Assembly (NCBI RefSeq): GCF_900101615.1 | Contig: NZ_FMZX01000027.1 | Span: 1 to 47,676, forward strand | Length of the DNA stretch: 47,676 bases | Source: Belnapia rosea | Lineage (GTDB): Bacteria > Pseudomonadota > Alphaproteobacteria > Acetobacterales > Acetobacteraceae | Direction: 5' to 3' | Shown here: positions 32,147 to 40,073 of the stretch, in pieces | How positions within the stretch are numbered: position 1 is the first letter of the stretch | How the letters are laid out: each line of letters begins with the position of its first letter | Notes under the pieces: generated by a model | The model's input: only the letters and a program-made list of their open reading frames with translations | The model's database searches: none | What the model was told of the DNA's origin: nothing | Made by a program: the position numbers and the translations under genes

Positions 32147-32661
32147 GGCAACGGGGCCGGCGCGGACGGGATGCAAAAGTGCGCCAAGCAAGGCGCGGGC
32201 ACCCGCACGGCGAACAGGGCGAAAGTCGCGGCCGCGCAAGGGCCGAACTCCGCCTCCTCGTTCGGCGCGAGTTCCGCATCCTGGAGGGTGCGAAGGTATT
32301 CATGCCACATGGCGCCGCGGTCTGCTCCGTAAGGGTCGAAGGACGACGCGCCGTGATCCCGCGTCAGACCGAGATGCGCCACGCGGCGGGCGAGCACGGC
32401 GCCGCCCAGCTTTGCCCCCTCCAGGACGGAGAGCACGGCGAGGACGGCGCCCGCGTGCCAGGGGAAGGGCAACGCATCGGCCACCGCCGCGTGCACGGGG
32501 GAGGCTTCGGGCTCGTCCACCCCGAGGGCACGCAGATCGGCGCGGATCAGCCCCGCCTTGCGGCGCCGCGGCCAGTCCAGCAGCCATCGCCCGGCACCGG
32601 TATCGTCGAGCATGTCTTCGAGCGCGACGTAGAACGGCGCGACGGCTCGGAGCACGTCGCA
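32143..32661 (-). CDS. bphO: Heme oxygenase BphO, N-terminally truncated
   Basis: The frame encodes the central and C-terminal parts of a BphO-type heme oxygenase: VLRAVAPFYVALEDML, AGLIRADLRALGV, VLEGAKLGGAVLARRV and SSFDPYGADRGAMWHEYLRTL. The usual first 35-40 residues, including the proximal heme-ligand His in a TxxxH context, are missing; upstream the frame runs through the end of an unrelated RHH gene. Likely starts are GTG/CTG codons around 32661-32685 (a longer frame reaches 32772 but is not heme oxygenase-like). It normally makes biliverdin for the phytochrome. This copy is probably inactive or impaired. Confidence 0.7.
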   Translation of the reverse strand, partial: CDVLRAVAPFYVALEDMLDDTGAGRWLLDWPRRRKAGLIRADLRALGVDEPEASPVHAAVADALPFPWHAGAVLAVLSVLEGAKLGGAVLARRVAHLGLTRDHGASSFDPYGADRGAMWHEYLRTLQDAELAPNEEAEFGPCAAATFALFAVRVPAPCLAHFCIPSAPAPLP

Positions 32662-32678
32662 GGAGGCATGCTTGGGCG

Positions 32679-33023
32679 TCAGGTGGCGCCGCCTCCGAGC
32701 TTTCGCCCGAGGGGCGGCGAGGTGTCCGGAGCGGCTGCTGTCTCGACCGATGCCCCGCCACGCTCTCGCCACAGCCGCGCCTTGGCAGCGGCGAGAGTGG
32801 CACGGCGATCGGCGAACTCGACGTCGCCGAGTTCGTCCAGCACCCCGGCATCGCGCAAGGCGCTCAGCACCAGCGCACGCAAGGTTAGGCCACGTGCCTT
32901 GGCGACTGCCCGGACCCTGGCGCGAATGGGGGGCGCGACCATGACGCAGAGTTGGACTTCGGCCACCGCATCGGCGGATCCGGCAGGAATCTCAAAGGAC
33001 GGAGATTTAGGAGGCAACAACAA
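32679..33023 (-). CDS. RHH-type small DNA-binding protein
   Basis: Up to 114 aa. The RHH pattern is VQLCVMVAPPIRARVRAVAKARG-type: strand VQLCVMV, helix PPIRARVRAVAKARG, turn, helix LRALVLSALRDAG. A helical tail follows. The start is unclear: TTG at 33023 or GTG at 32966 (giving MAEVQLCVMV). A perfect inverted repeat lies at 33026-33050 directly upstream and may be its own operator. It precedes the truncated bphO and may control the light-sensing operon, or be a leftover of a partition or maintenance cassette. Confidence 0.6.
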   Translation of the reverse strand: MLLPPKSPSFEIPAGSADAVAEVQLCVMVAPPIRARVRAVAKARGLTLRALVLSALRDAGVLDELGDVEFADRRATLAAAKARLWRERGGASVETAAAPDTSPPLGRKLGGGAT

Positions 33024-33025
33024 CA

Positions 33026-33050
33026 GTTCCGGAAATTGGTCTTCCGGAAC
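33026..33050. promoter_or_regulatory. GTTCCGGAA inverted repeat, likely operator
   Basis: GTTCCGGAA (33026-33034) and TTCCGGAAC (33042-33050) are perfect inverted repeats with a 7-base spacer, flanked by ACAAC and GTTGT. The position just upstream of the RHH gene suggests autoregulation. The remaining bases up to 33395 contain only a recombinase remnant and a smaller inverted repeat. Confidence 0.55.
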
Positions 33051-33108
33051 TTACGTTGTCCTGTCGGCTATGTCCAGCCGCGCGGGATATCTGCCCTGAG
33101 AGTATCCA

Positions 33109-33262
33109 TCAGATGGTTCTCTGAAGGACTGGGCGGCGCAGCTCGCGATAAACCGTTGACCGTCCCAGGCCGACCTGCCGAACGGCCGGCAGCCCGGATG
33201 CCTGCGCGTGAGCGCGGCGGCGATGCCATCCCTGGTGCGCTCGGCGATCTTGGTCACCTGAC
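33109..33262 (-). pseudogene. Serine recombinase C-terminal remnant
   Basis: Minus-strand frames contain KIAERTRDGIAAAL followed, in another frame, by VRQVGLGRSTVYRELRRPVL and a stop (TGA at 33111-33109). These match the end of the E-helix and the DNA-binding helix-turn-helix of a serine resolvase, with a frameshift or deletion between them and the catalytic domain missing. It is a scar of an earlier element at the edge of the integrase module. Confidence 0.5.
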
Positions 33263-33308
33263 ACGCCCGGTTAGTTTCGCCTGTGGCATCGCCCACTTCG
33301 AGCTTCAA

Positions 33309-33342
33309 CTAAGGCTCGATAACACCTTTTCCCAAGCCTTAG
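33309..33342. repeat. CTAAGGCT inverted repeat before the integrase
   Basis: CTAAGGCT (33309-33316) and AGCCTTAG (33335-33342) form an 8-bp inverted repeat with an 18-base spacer, about 55 bp before the integrase start. It could be an arm- or core-type binding site (attachment site) or an operator. Confidence 0.4.
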
Positions 33343-33395
33343 TAGGACGTGCCATAATCTCCGGCTTGATTGGCCCAAGCCCCTGGAATATCGGC

Positions 33396-34346
33396 ATGTC
33401 CGACCTCGTCACCCTGCCGGCCGCCGACCTGGCCCTTGCCGCAGACTATGCCCGCCAGGCGCTCGCCCCGGCGACGCTGCGGGCCTATGCCGCCGACTGG
33501 GCGGATTTCACCGCCTGGTGCCGCGATCGCAATGCGACCGCGCTGCCCGCCGAACCAATCACCGTCGCCGCCTATCTGGCGGCACGGGCTGTAAGCCATG
33601 CACGGGCGACCTTGCGCCGCCGGCTGGCGGCGATCGGTCGGGCGCACCGCATGAAGGGCATTGCCTGGATGCCGTCCCATCCGGCCATCCGGGACACGCT
33701 GGCGGGCATCTTCCGCAAGCACGGCATGCCGCAGCGCCGGGCCGCGGCCATCTGCACCGCCGAGTTGCGGCGTCTGGTGGCGACCTGTGGCAGCGACTTG
33801 GCCGGGCGGCGCGACCGAGCCATGCTTTTGCTGGGATTTGCCGCAGCGCTGCGGCGCTCAGAGCTGGTCGCAGTACAGCGGGAGCATGTGGTCTTCACCG
33901 CCGAGGGACTGCGGTTGCTTATTCCCCGGGCCAAAACGGATCAGGAAGGGCAGGGGGCTGAGATTGGCGTCCCGCGCGGTGCGAAGCCCGAGACCTGTCC
34001 GGTCCGGGCAATGGAGACTTGGCTGCGCGCCTCCGGTTGCCAGTACGGTCCCGTGTTCCGAAAAATCGATCGTTGGGGATCGGTAGAGCAGACCCCGCTG
34101 CATCCCAATGCGCTGCCGAAGATCCTCGCCCGCCGCGTGGCCAAGGCCGGGCTGACTGCGTCCGGGATGGAGCGCCTCTCCGCCCATGGTCTACGCGCGG
34201 GCTTCATCACCGAAGCCTACAAGGCCGGCGCTCGGGACGAAGCTATCATGGAGCATTCCCGCCACAAGGACGTCAGGACGATGCGCAGCTACATTCGGCG
34301 GGCCCGGCTGGTCAGTGGAAGCCCAGCTAAATTGGTAGGGCTCTAA
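33396..34346 (+). CDS. Tyrosine recombinase (integrase)
   Basis: A 316-aa phage-integrase-family enzyme. The N-terminal SAM-like core-binding domain (residues 1-110, YARQALAPATLRAYAADWADFTAWC) is followed by the catalytic domain. It has Arg in LGFAAALRRSELVAV, Lys in RAKTDQ, HxxR in LSAHGLRAGF, the second His in SRHKDVRTM and the nucleophile Tyr in MRSYIRRA. All catalytic residues are present. The ATG at 33396 gives the normal N-terminus. It lies 48 bp upstream of the AT-rich nuclease/HEPN pair and may have brought it in. Confidence 0.92.
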   Translation: MSDLVTLPAADLALAADYARQALAPATLRAYAADWADFTAWCRDRNATALPAEPITVAAYLAARAVSHARATLRRRLAAIGRAHRMKGIAWMPSHPAIRDTLAGIFRKHGMPQRRAAAICTAELRRLVATCGSDLAGRRDRAMLLLGFAAALRRSELVAVQREHVVFTAEGLRLLIPRAKTDQEGQGAEIGVPRGAKPETCPVRAMETWLRASGCQYGPVFRKIDRWGSVEQTPLHPNALPKILARRVAKAGLTASGMERLSAHGLRAGFITEAYKAGARDEAIMEHSRHKDVRTMRSYIRRARLVSGSPAKLVGL

Positions 34347-34394
34347 TTCGAAACCGCGCTGCGTATTCAATAATATTGACGCCAGGAAGCCGAT

Positions 34395-35918
34395 ATGTAC
34401 GACAAAACGATAGCAATTCGACTTATAATCATCGCAGCCCTCTGCTTACTCGGATTTCTGTTTCCTCTTTCTTTCATCGTAGCGGCCTGGTTAGGCTGGA
34501 CGATTTATGAAACGCTGAAGAACCCACCTCCACCGCCTCCCGATGAATGGTATACACGGCGGTGGACGACAACCGCTGCAGACCCCAGATGGAGAAGCGA
34601 CTTTCTAGCTTTCTGCGAGTCACCCGCTGAAACCGAATTTCTTGAGGCCATGATTAAGGCGCACAATCTCACCCCGGATAAGGGGGTCCTGAAAGGATCT
34701 GGCTTAACATTGGACCTTCAAGTGAGCGTAAAGCCTTACAGGCTCGATTTTCTAGCAAACGCTTGGCTGGTTGTGGAGATCGACGGTGCGGCTTATCACT
34801 CATCTCCAGAGGCAGTGGCCAGAGACAAACAGCGCGACAAATTTCTTAGAACACAAGGATATGCTGTCTTACGCATACCTGCAAAGGTAGTGTTTGACAC
34901 ACCAGAAAAAGCGGTTGAAAAAGTAAATTTAGCGATTGCTTCAGGCCGAATTTCGCTTAACGCAGCATTTACTGAGCAAACACCATTAACATTAACTAAG
35001 ATTTCTCCTAGAAAAGTACAGCCAAATAAGCGGGTCATCTCGTCGGACGTACTTCGTACCGTCAGATTTTTGGACAGTGCCGAAGGTCAAACCAAAATGG
35101 CTTTGATGTATTGGAATGGTCGCGATGTAACGCAGAGCGACAGTGAGGCTGTCCGGTTGTGGCGCATTGCCGCTAAGAAAGGATATGCTGAAGCTCAACT
35201 CTACCTCGCCATCGCAATCCGAGAGGGACGAGGCTCAGCCCAAAGCGACAGCGAGGCCGTCCATCTATACCGGCTTGCCGCTGACCAAGGCAATGCACAC
35301 GCTCAGAACCAATTGGCTTTCATGTACCGCGAGGGCCGCGGAATTCAGCAAGACGACACGGAAGCCGCTCGACTTTATCAGCTTGCCGTCACTCAAGGAC
35401 ACGCCGACGCTCAAAACAATCTCGGTAACTTTCATTTAGAGGGTCGAGCTGTCGAGCAAAATAACCATGAAGCTGCCCGCCTATTTCGCCTTGCATCAGA
35501 GCAAGGAAGCGCGAGGGCCCAACTCAACCTATCTCTATTGTACTCCAGTGGTTGTGGCGTGGAACAAAATTACATTGAAGCGGCTCGCCTCTGCCGCCTT
35601 TCTGCTGATCAAGGCAATGCAATAGCTCAAAATAACTTAGCCACCATGTATCGTGACGGCCGAGGTGTACCACAAAGCGATACCGAAGCTGCTCGCTTAT
35701 TCCGCCTCGCTGCCGGTCAGGGTATTGGGCCAGCGCAGCGCAATTTGGGCATCATGTACCGAGATGGCCGAGGTGTGACACAAAGCGATACTGAGGCTGC
35801 GCACTTCTTTCAACTCGCCTCCGCTTGGGCCAAAGCTAATCCCGATTATGTAAAAAACAATCCCACATTCATGCATCAAATCAGTTTCGCCGCCATAGAA
35901 AGCCAGAAAAAACTTTAG
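34395..35918 (+). CDS. Membrane-anchored DUF559-type nuclease fused to seven Sel1 repeats
   Basis: A 507-aa protein. Residues 8-37 are a hydrophobic anchor, followed by a Pro-rich linker. Residues 75-180 form a Vsr/DUF559-type PD-(D/E)XK nuclease: CESPAETEFLEAM, then Asp118 in YRLDFLA, Glu128/Asp130 in LVVEIDGAAYH, and RTQGYAVLRIPA. Residues 225-480 hold seven 36-residue Sel1 repeats (consensus AQxxLxxMYRDGRGVxQSDTEAARLFRLAADQG, visible in each copy), a protein-binding solenoid. The gene is clearly more AT-rich than its neighbours, a sign of transfer. AGGAAG precedes the ATG. Domain order suggests target recognition by the repeats and DNA cutting at the membrane; the activity is inferred. Confidence 0.8.
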   Translation: MYDKTIAIRLIIIAALCLLGFLFPLSFIVAAWLGWTIYETLKNPPPPPPDEWYTRRWTTTAADPRWRSDFLAFCESPAETEFLEAMIKAHNLTPDKGVLKGSGLTLDLQVSVKPYRLDFLANAWLVVEIDGAAYHSSPEAVARDKQRDKFLRTQGYAVLRIPAKVVFDTPEKAVEKVNLAIASGRISLNAAFTEQTPLTLTKISPRKVQPNKRVISSDVLRTVRFLDSAEGQTKMALMYWNGRDVTQSDSEAVRLWRIAAKKGYAEAQLYLAIAIREGRGSAQSDSEAVHLYRLAADQGNAHAQNQLAFMYREGRGIQQDDTEAARLYQLAVTQGHADAQNNLGNFHLEGRAVEQNNHEAARLFRLASEQGSARAQLNLSLLYSSGCGVEQNYIEAARLCRLSADQGNAIAQNNLATMYRDGRGVPQSDTEAARLFRLAAGQGIGPAQRNLGIMYRDGRGVTQSDTEAAHFFQLASAWAKANPDYVKNNPTFMHQISFAAIESQKKL

Positions 35919-35990
35919 TAACAAGCTGCTCGCCATTCCTCAATCAGCTTTTTCATCAACCGCTATCGGCCCCTTAGGGTAATAAGATAG

Positions 35991-36944
35991 ATGACAGCCT
36001 ATACCTTGCGTGTTTCTATAAAAGTTCAAGGCGAAAAGCCAATCGCAGGCTTGGAAAGCTCACCAACGATCGAAGTGAATAGGATCGTTGTGACGATCAA
36101 GCAGAATTGGCCGCAGCTCATTCTTTCCGCGCACGGTTTCCAAAGTGAGATTGACGCAGAGGATTTTCTCGAAAAGGTAAAACTAGCTCTATTCAATCTT
36201 GCAGTGAAATTCAATATCGCATATCGCCATAACTTTCCGCGCAACCCGATTAATTATTTCGATGGCCCGATAGCTTTAAGCGCGCATCTTGCCAATATAC
36301 TTGGTGCAAGAAGTGCTTCGATCGATGGCGTTGCAGAAGCCGAAGGGTACTCTATTTATGAAAGCGAGAAAAAAATATCATTCATTGATTTCCAGCCAGG
36401 AAATTTGACGACTAGCATTGGCTGGATAAGCGCGCAGGCTAGCCTTCTTGAAGGATTGCAAGCGACGCCTCGCCTAATTGATCCTAAAACAGCTATTGCA
36501 CGTGATTTATACCTAGCTAGCTACTATGAGACATCTCAGCGAGCCCGATTTTTAACTTTAATAATGTGTCTTGAAGTGATGGCGCCACGTCCAAAGCGGC
36601 ATCAAAAACTCATCGATGCTTTGCGGTGTTTCAGATCTGGGCTTAATAAATTGAGGGTGAACTCTTCTAAGGAGGAAGAGAGGGAAATCGAAGGTGTACT
36701 CAGCCAAATTGGCTTCAGCGAAGAGCAGTCGATCAAGCTGCGGATTCAATCGTTGGTGCGCTCTGAGGTGCCATTAGATATAAGTGGAAAAGAAGCACTA
36801 GCTGAAAGAATGAATACCGCTTATAAAGTTCGAAGCAACATATCCCACAACGGCGACGATCCTAATTTGCCTAATGTTTTTGATGATGTGCTTCAGGCAG
36901 TAAAATTGGTGTTAACTACGAGGCTCGGACTTCCGCTCGATTAA
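35991..36944 (+). CDS. HEPN-like protein, partner of the nuclease-Sel1 gene
   Basis: A 317-aa protein. The N-terminal half (about 1-170) is beta-rich and unknown. The C-terminal half is helical and ends with AYKVRSNISHNGDD, an R-x4-H HEPN motif (Arg281, His286) in the context seen in ApeA-type and related HEPN proteins. An RNase toxin role is inferred. It is AT-rich like the gene before it, 72 bp downstream on the same strand, and the two are probably one transferred unit. Confidence 0.65.
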   Translation: MTAYTLRVSIKVQGEKPIAGLESSPTIEVNRIVVTIKQNWPQLILSAHGFQSEIDAEDFLEKVKLALFNLAVKFNIAYRHNFPRNPINYFDGPIALSAHLANILGARSASIDGVAEAEGYSIYESEKKISFIDFQPGNLTTSIGWISAQASLLEGLQATPRLIDPKTAIARDLYLASYYETSQRARFLTLIMCLEVMAPRPKRHQKLIDALRCFRSGLNKLRVNSSKEEEREIEGVLSQIGFSEEQSIKLRIQSLVRSEVPLDISGKEALAERMNTAYKVRSNISHNGDDPNLPNVFDDVLQAVKLVLTTRLGLPLD

Positions 36945-37024
36945 TTTAACCCTCCGGAATTTTCTCTTTCGCTTTAGTTCTACGCGACTTCGTTTCATAT
37001 CACCCATACCCATGGATAAGACAA

Positions 37025-37040
37025 TTAGGGTAGGCCCTAA
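37025..37040. promoter_or_regulatory. TTAGGG-N4-CCCTAA inverted repeat
   Basis: A perfect 6-bp inverted repeat with the 4-base loop TAGG, 38 bp before the gene at 37079. It may end the transcript of the HEPN gene or be an operator for the next one. Confidence 0.4.
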
Positions 37041-37078
37041 AGAAACGGCCCACACGCGACAGGAGAGCCGCTGAGCAG

Positions 37079-37663
37079 ATGGAAGAGCTATACAAGAGGG
37101 TCGTTGCTAACTGGGATCTGGTCACAAGCACCGCTCTCGCAGTGTGGGCAATTGCTCACTGGTCCTTTCGGTCACGCCACGAGAGCCAGCAGGCACACAT
37201 TGCCCTGCTCCAACGCCAAGCCGACGACCTCAGAGGCAAAACCAGTGGAGCATCGTCAGGCGACAGCCAGGCTAAGACGGATGAACTCGAGCGGCGGCCT
37301 ATGTACCCGCTCACACAGCCACAGCGGGACCGCCTCACGACAGCCCTGTCCCGCACCCGCCCAGAGAAGCGGTTTCCGATCCTTATCATGTCTCCTGTGG
37401 ATGCAGTGGCTCAGGGCGAAAAGATGGCGCAGGCATTTGAAGACAGCGGCTGGCTAGTGACCTTCCAAGCGACCCCCTTTCTGCCTAGTACAGCGAGCGG
37501 GATCCATGTGCTCCGGCCAAAGGAAGATCAGTCCGCGAAGCACACATCGACCGCGAATTCGATCATGGAATTCTTTGATGATGCTGGCGTCGTGGTTGGG
37601 AGCGCACAGCAGAGCCTGAGGCCGGATCAGGTTATCCTGATGGTGGCACGGCAACCGGCCTAG
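37079..37663 (+). CDS. Hypothetical protein with one membrane segment
   Basis: A 194-aa protein. One hydrophobic helix at about residues 13-30 (DLVTSTALAVWAIAHWSF) is followed by a charged, coiled-coil-like linker. The C-terminal domain (about 90-194) has an alternating strand/helix pattern (FPILIMSPVDAVAQGEKMAQAFEDSGWLV, GVVVGSAQQSL, VILMVARQP). Such a domain would face the cytoplasm. The family was not recognised. CAGGAGAG lies before the ATG. GC content is back to the plasmid norm. Confidence 0.65.
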   Translation: MEELYKRVVANWDLVTSTALAVWAIAHWSFRSRHESQQAHIALLQRQADDLRGKTSGASSGDSQAKTDELERRPMYPLTQPQRDRLTTALSRTRPEKRFPILIMSPVDAVAQGEKMAQAFEDSGWLVTFQATPFLPSTASGIHVLRPKEDQSAKHTSTANSIMEFFDDAGVVVGSAQQSLRPDQVILMVARQPA

Positions 37664-37788
37664 CTAGCGGCGCCAAGCGGAGGTGAGGCACCACTCACTA
37701 TAGGCGTGGAGCCGCCGCAAAGTAGATTATCCAGGCTCACCGCAAGCACGGCCCAGGCTTGTGGTGGCATGACTGGAAAGGCACCGCC

Positions 37789-38088
37789 ATGATGCAGCAG
37801 ACAGAGACGTTCGACGAGTTGCTGAAAGAGTACGAAGCTCGACTTGAGCTGACCATGCATGGTTTCGAGCAGCGGCATGTGATCATCGCTGAGCTTCCGG
37901 ATGGAAGCTCGATCGTGGTCCGCGGGCAGCGGTATCGCTTGAACCATAAGGATGCCAGCCAACTATCGGCCTGCAGCATCAACGTTCCAACCGAGATTGC
38001 TGCTAAGGCGCTGCAGCAAGCCCTTCTCAAAGTGCAGGAGCCACCCGCTCCAAACGCGTTTCGCCGTACTTCGGGCCGCCGCCCCTAA
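37789..38088 (+). CDS. Hypothetical protein
   Basis: A 99-aa protein with an N-terminal helix (TFDELLKEYEARLEL), a small beta-rich middle (VIIAELPDGSSIVVRGQRYRL) and a helical end. There is no signal peptide. The start is one of two adjacent ATGs (37789 or 37792) after GGAAAGG. It converges with the periplasmic protein gene, and the two 3' ends overlap by 4 bases. Confidence 0.6.
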   Translation: MMQQTETFDELLKEYEARLELTMHGFEQRHVIIAELPDGSSIVVRGQRYRLNHKDASQLSACSINVPTEIAAKALQQALLKVQEPPAPNAFRRTSGRRP

Positions 38089-38420
38089 CGTGCTCTGCTC
38101 CCACCAGTAGGCTGAAACTCGATATAGTTGGCGTCACGCAAGCGGCGGAATGCCTCTTTGAGACGGCGCGTGCTGTCCTCGCGCTCCTGCTGCTCGACCG
38201 CCGCCATCAGGAGGCAGTAATCGCGGTCACGGGGTGTCTGAATCTCCCGGCATCCATTGCGGGAGATCAGCTCTTCCAACGATGGCACCTGCCTATCCAC
38301 CACAGCCAGCGCCTCGGCAAGGTTCTGCGGCTCTCTGCTGCCTTGTCCCTGGGCTACTGCCAGGGACGCATTACCAAGGAGTGCTGCGGCTAGTGTGGCC
38401 GTTACGGTGAGGCGCTTCAT
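38085..38420 (-). CDS. Small periplasmic protein, hypothetical
   Basis: A 111-aa protein with a clear signal peptide (MKRLTVTATLAAALLGNASLAVAQ). The mature part is helical and charged, with two Cys (NGCREIQTPRDRDYCLLMAAVEQQ). The cysteine pattern and size recall periplasmic accessory proteins of transfer operons, but no family is assigned. The ATG at 38420 is chosen for the signal peptide; the frame upstream is Arg-rich and not coding-like. Confidence 0.65.
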   Translation of the reverse strand: MKRLTVTATLAAALLGNASLAVAQGQGSREPQNLAEALAVVDRQVPSLEELISRNGCREIQTPRDRDYCLLMAAVEQQEREDSTRRLKEAFRRLRDANYIEFQPTGGSRAR

Positions 38421-38836
38421 GCTCGTAGGTATCTCCGTGTCAGTACCAAGGATTGCCAGTCTGGGGCTCTGGTGCCAAGCAAGAAGGGGCCAAGGGGCGC
38501 TGCCCCTTACCCCTGGCATTCCGGCTACAGCGAGGCAGGGCCGCAGCCTGCGCCGGGCGTTGCCCCGCTTGTCTGCAACCCGGCCTCGCCCGCCGGAATG
38601 CCTCCCCCATCCCCGCGCTCGCCGCTTGGGCAGGGTTGCAGCTGCAAGCTGCAACCAAGAATGAAACTAGACTTCCCATACACGTTCTGGCCGAGCGAGG
38701 ATAACGAGATGCACGACGCCCCATTTATCGAGTTGAGAACTTCACCCCGGCGCTCCGGTGTCGCGGCCATCATTCGCAAGATGGCTTGGGCCCTGTTGTC
38801 GCAGTCCTTGGACTTGCAGGGGTTGCGTTGAGGTTC
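38421..38836. other. Non-coding region with nested inverted repeats
   Basis: 416 bp without a convincing gene. From left to right it holds AAGGGGC-GCT-GCCCCTT (38492-38508). A long stem follows, made of GGCATTCCGG (38515-38524) with CCGGAATGCC (38593-38602) outside and GCGAGGC (38530-38536) with GCCTCGC (38583-38589) inside, enclosing a GC-rich loop. GGTTGCAG-N7-CTGCAACC (38634-38656) comes last. Possible roles are a structured RNA, a replication origin or a mobile repeat. Confidence 0.55.
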
Positions 38837-39055
38837 ATGGCGGCATTGCTGGCTCTACTCGCTACACCTCTTGTGATATTACTCAGCGTCGTCGTCCTGG
38901 GTGCGATGATCGCCGCGGGCATCTTTGCCTGGCAGGGTGACATGGTCCACGCCATCAGGTTCGGCTCTACCGCCTTGGTCTGCCTCATCCTGCTAGGAGG
39001 CTGCGTGCATCTGCTGGCCCTGTTTCTGCCTTCACCGACAGGGCCTGGTCGTTAG
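38837..39055 (+). CDS. Small membrane protein, hypothetical
   Basis: A 72-aa protein made almost wholly of two hydrophobic helices (MAALLALLATPLVILLSVVV and on, and STALVCLILLGGCVHLLALFL) joined by FAWQGDMVHAIRFG. It starts at the ATG at 38837 after GAGG. Its 3' end overlaps the virB11 3' end by 71 bases on the opposite strand, so it may be spurious, but the two-helix layout is good. Confidence 0.45.
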   Translation: MAALLALLATPLVILLSVVVLGAMIAAGIFAWQGDMVHAIRFGSTALVCLILLGGCVHLLALFLPSPTGPGR

Positions 39056-40073
39056 CCGGTACTGACCGTTTGCCCTGGCCGCAAAACCAGATGTCCGAGA
39101 GGCTATAGCGCCCTTCGCCTAGCCGCTCCTGGTAAGCCACCAGGTCGATTTGATCGTGCAGCATGGCAGTCAGATCCTCTCGCGTGTCGTGGCAGAGGGG
39201 TGATTGCCGAGCCAGTGTAGCAAGGGTTTTGATGGCGTTACGCGCCGAAGTTGCGTGAACAGTCGTAATCGACCCCGGATGCCCGCCGAGAACCGCCCGC
39301 AGATACGAATATGCCGCGCCATCACGCAGCTCTCCAAACAGCACCCGATCCGGCCGCATCCGTAGACTTGCTTCAACCAGATCGACGGCACCGTGAGTGC
39401 TTACCGTCTGCCCTGCGCCAGCGTAGAACAGAGCAACAGAGTTCGACCGAGACACCTTGAGCTCGTTCGTATCTTCAATCGTCACCAGCCGCTCACCCTC
39501 AGGCACCAGCCCGACCAAGGCGCGGGCGAGGTAGGTTTTGCCGGAGCCAGTGTCGCCGCAGACGACGATTGTTCGCTTCGCCTGGACGGCTACCCGGAGA
39601 GCCGCATGGCGCTTACCAGCCGCCAGAAGGTCGGAAATCTCGGCATCGACGGCAACCGCACGAGACGCGGCAAGGTTGGAGCTAGAGCCCTGGCCCGCAG
39701 TCGCCTCTCCTTCCGCCTCCATGGCGGCGTAATCCGGCGCCACAGATGGAGGCCGGCGAATAGTCAGGCTCAAGAGACCATCCCGCACAGAAGGCGGCCG
39801 AGCAATCTGGCATCGCTCGCCGTCAGGAAGCTCCGTAAAACAGAGCGGCCAGGCCGGTCCTACGTCCTTGCGCGACATGGACGCCGCAAGCGTGGCAATC
39901 GTGTCGAGACGGCTGAAATCCAGCTCAGGCACAGCGTAGTGCAACCACTGGCCTCGCCGCTCGACATGCGCCACGCCGGGCCTATTGATGCAAACATCCG
40001 TCACCAGCGGATCCGCCAGCCAGTCGTTGATCGGGCCGAGCAACCGGCGAAGGGTGCGCTCCCCGGGCCGCAT
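38985..40073 (-). CDS. virB11: VirB11 secretion ATPase
   Basis: A 362-aa hexameric ATPase of the T4SS on the cytoplasmic face of the channel. The N-terminal domain (about 1-140, LGPINDWLADPLVTDVCINRPG) is followed by the ATPase domain. It has Walker A CGDTGSGKT, the Asp-box RLVTIEDTNELK, the Arg-rich LRMRPDRVLFGELRDG segment and the His-box GHPGSITTVHATS. The ATG overlaps the virB10 stop by one base (TGATG). It is the last gene of the virB7-11 segment. Confidence 0.95.
   Translation of the reverse strand: MRPGERTLRRLLGPINDWLADPLVTDVCINRPGVAHVERRGQWLHYAVPELDFSRLDTIATLAASMSRKDVGPAWPLCFTELPDGERCQIARPPSVRDGLLSLTIRRPPSVAPDYAAMEAEGEATAGQGSSSNLAASRAVAVDAEISDLLAAGKRHAALRVAVQAKRTIVVCGDTGSGKTYLARALVGLVPEGERLVTIEDTNELKVSRSNSVALFYAGAGQTVSTHGAVDLVEASLRMRPDRVLFGELRDGAAYSYLRAVLGGHPGSITTVHATSARNAIKTLATLARQSPLCHDTREDLTAMLHDQIDLVAYQERLGEGRYSLSDIWFCGQGKRSVPANDQALSVKAETGPADARSLLAG

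Noticed and set aside
29597-32332. 911-codon plus-strand frame opposite bphP and the regulator gene
   Set aside because: It is antisense to a phytochrome and a regulator with all their motifs, is Arg/His/Pro-rich without domains, and is a usual shadow in high-GC DNA.
35080-35810. Regularly spaced repeats of about 108 bp
   Set aside because: They are the coding repeats of the seven Sel1 units, not a DNA-level repeat array.
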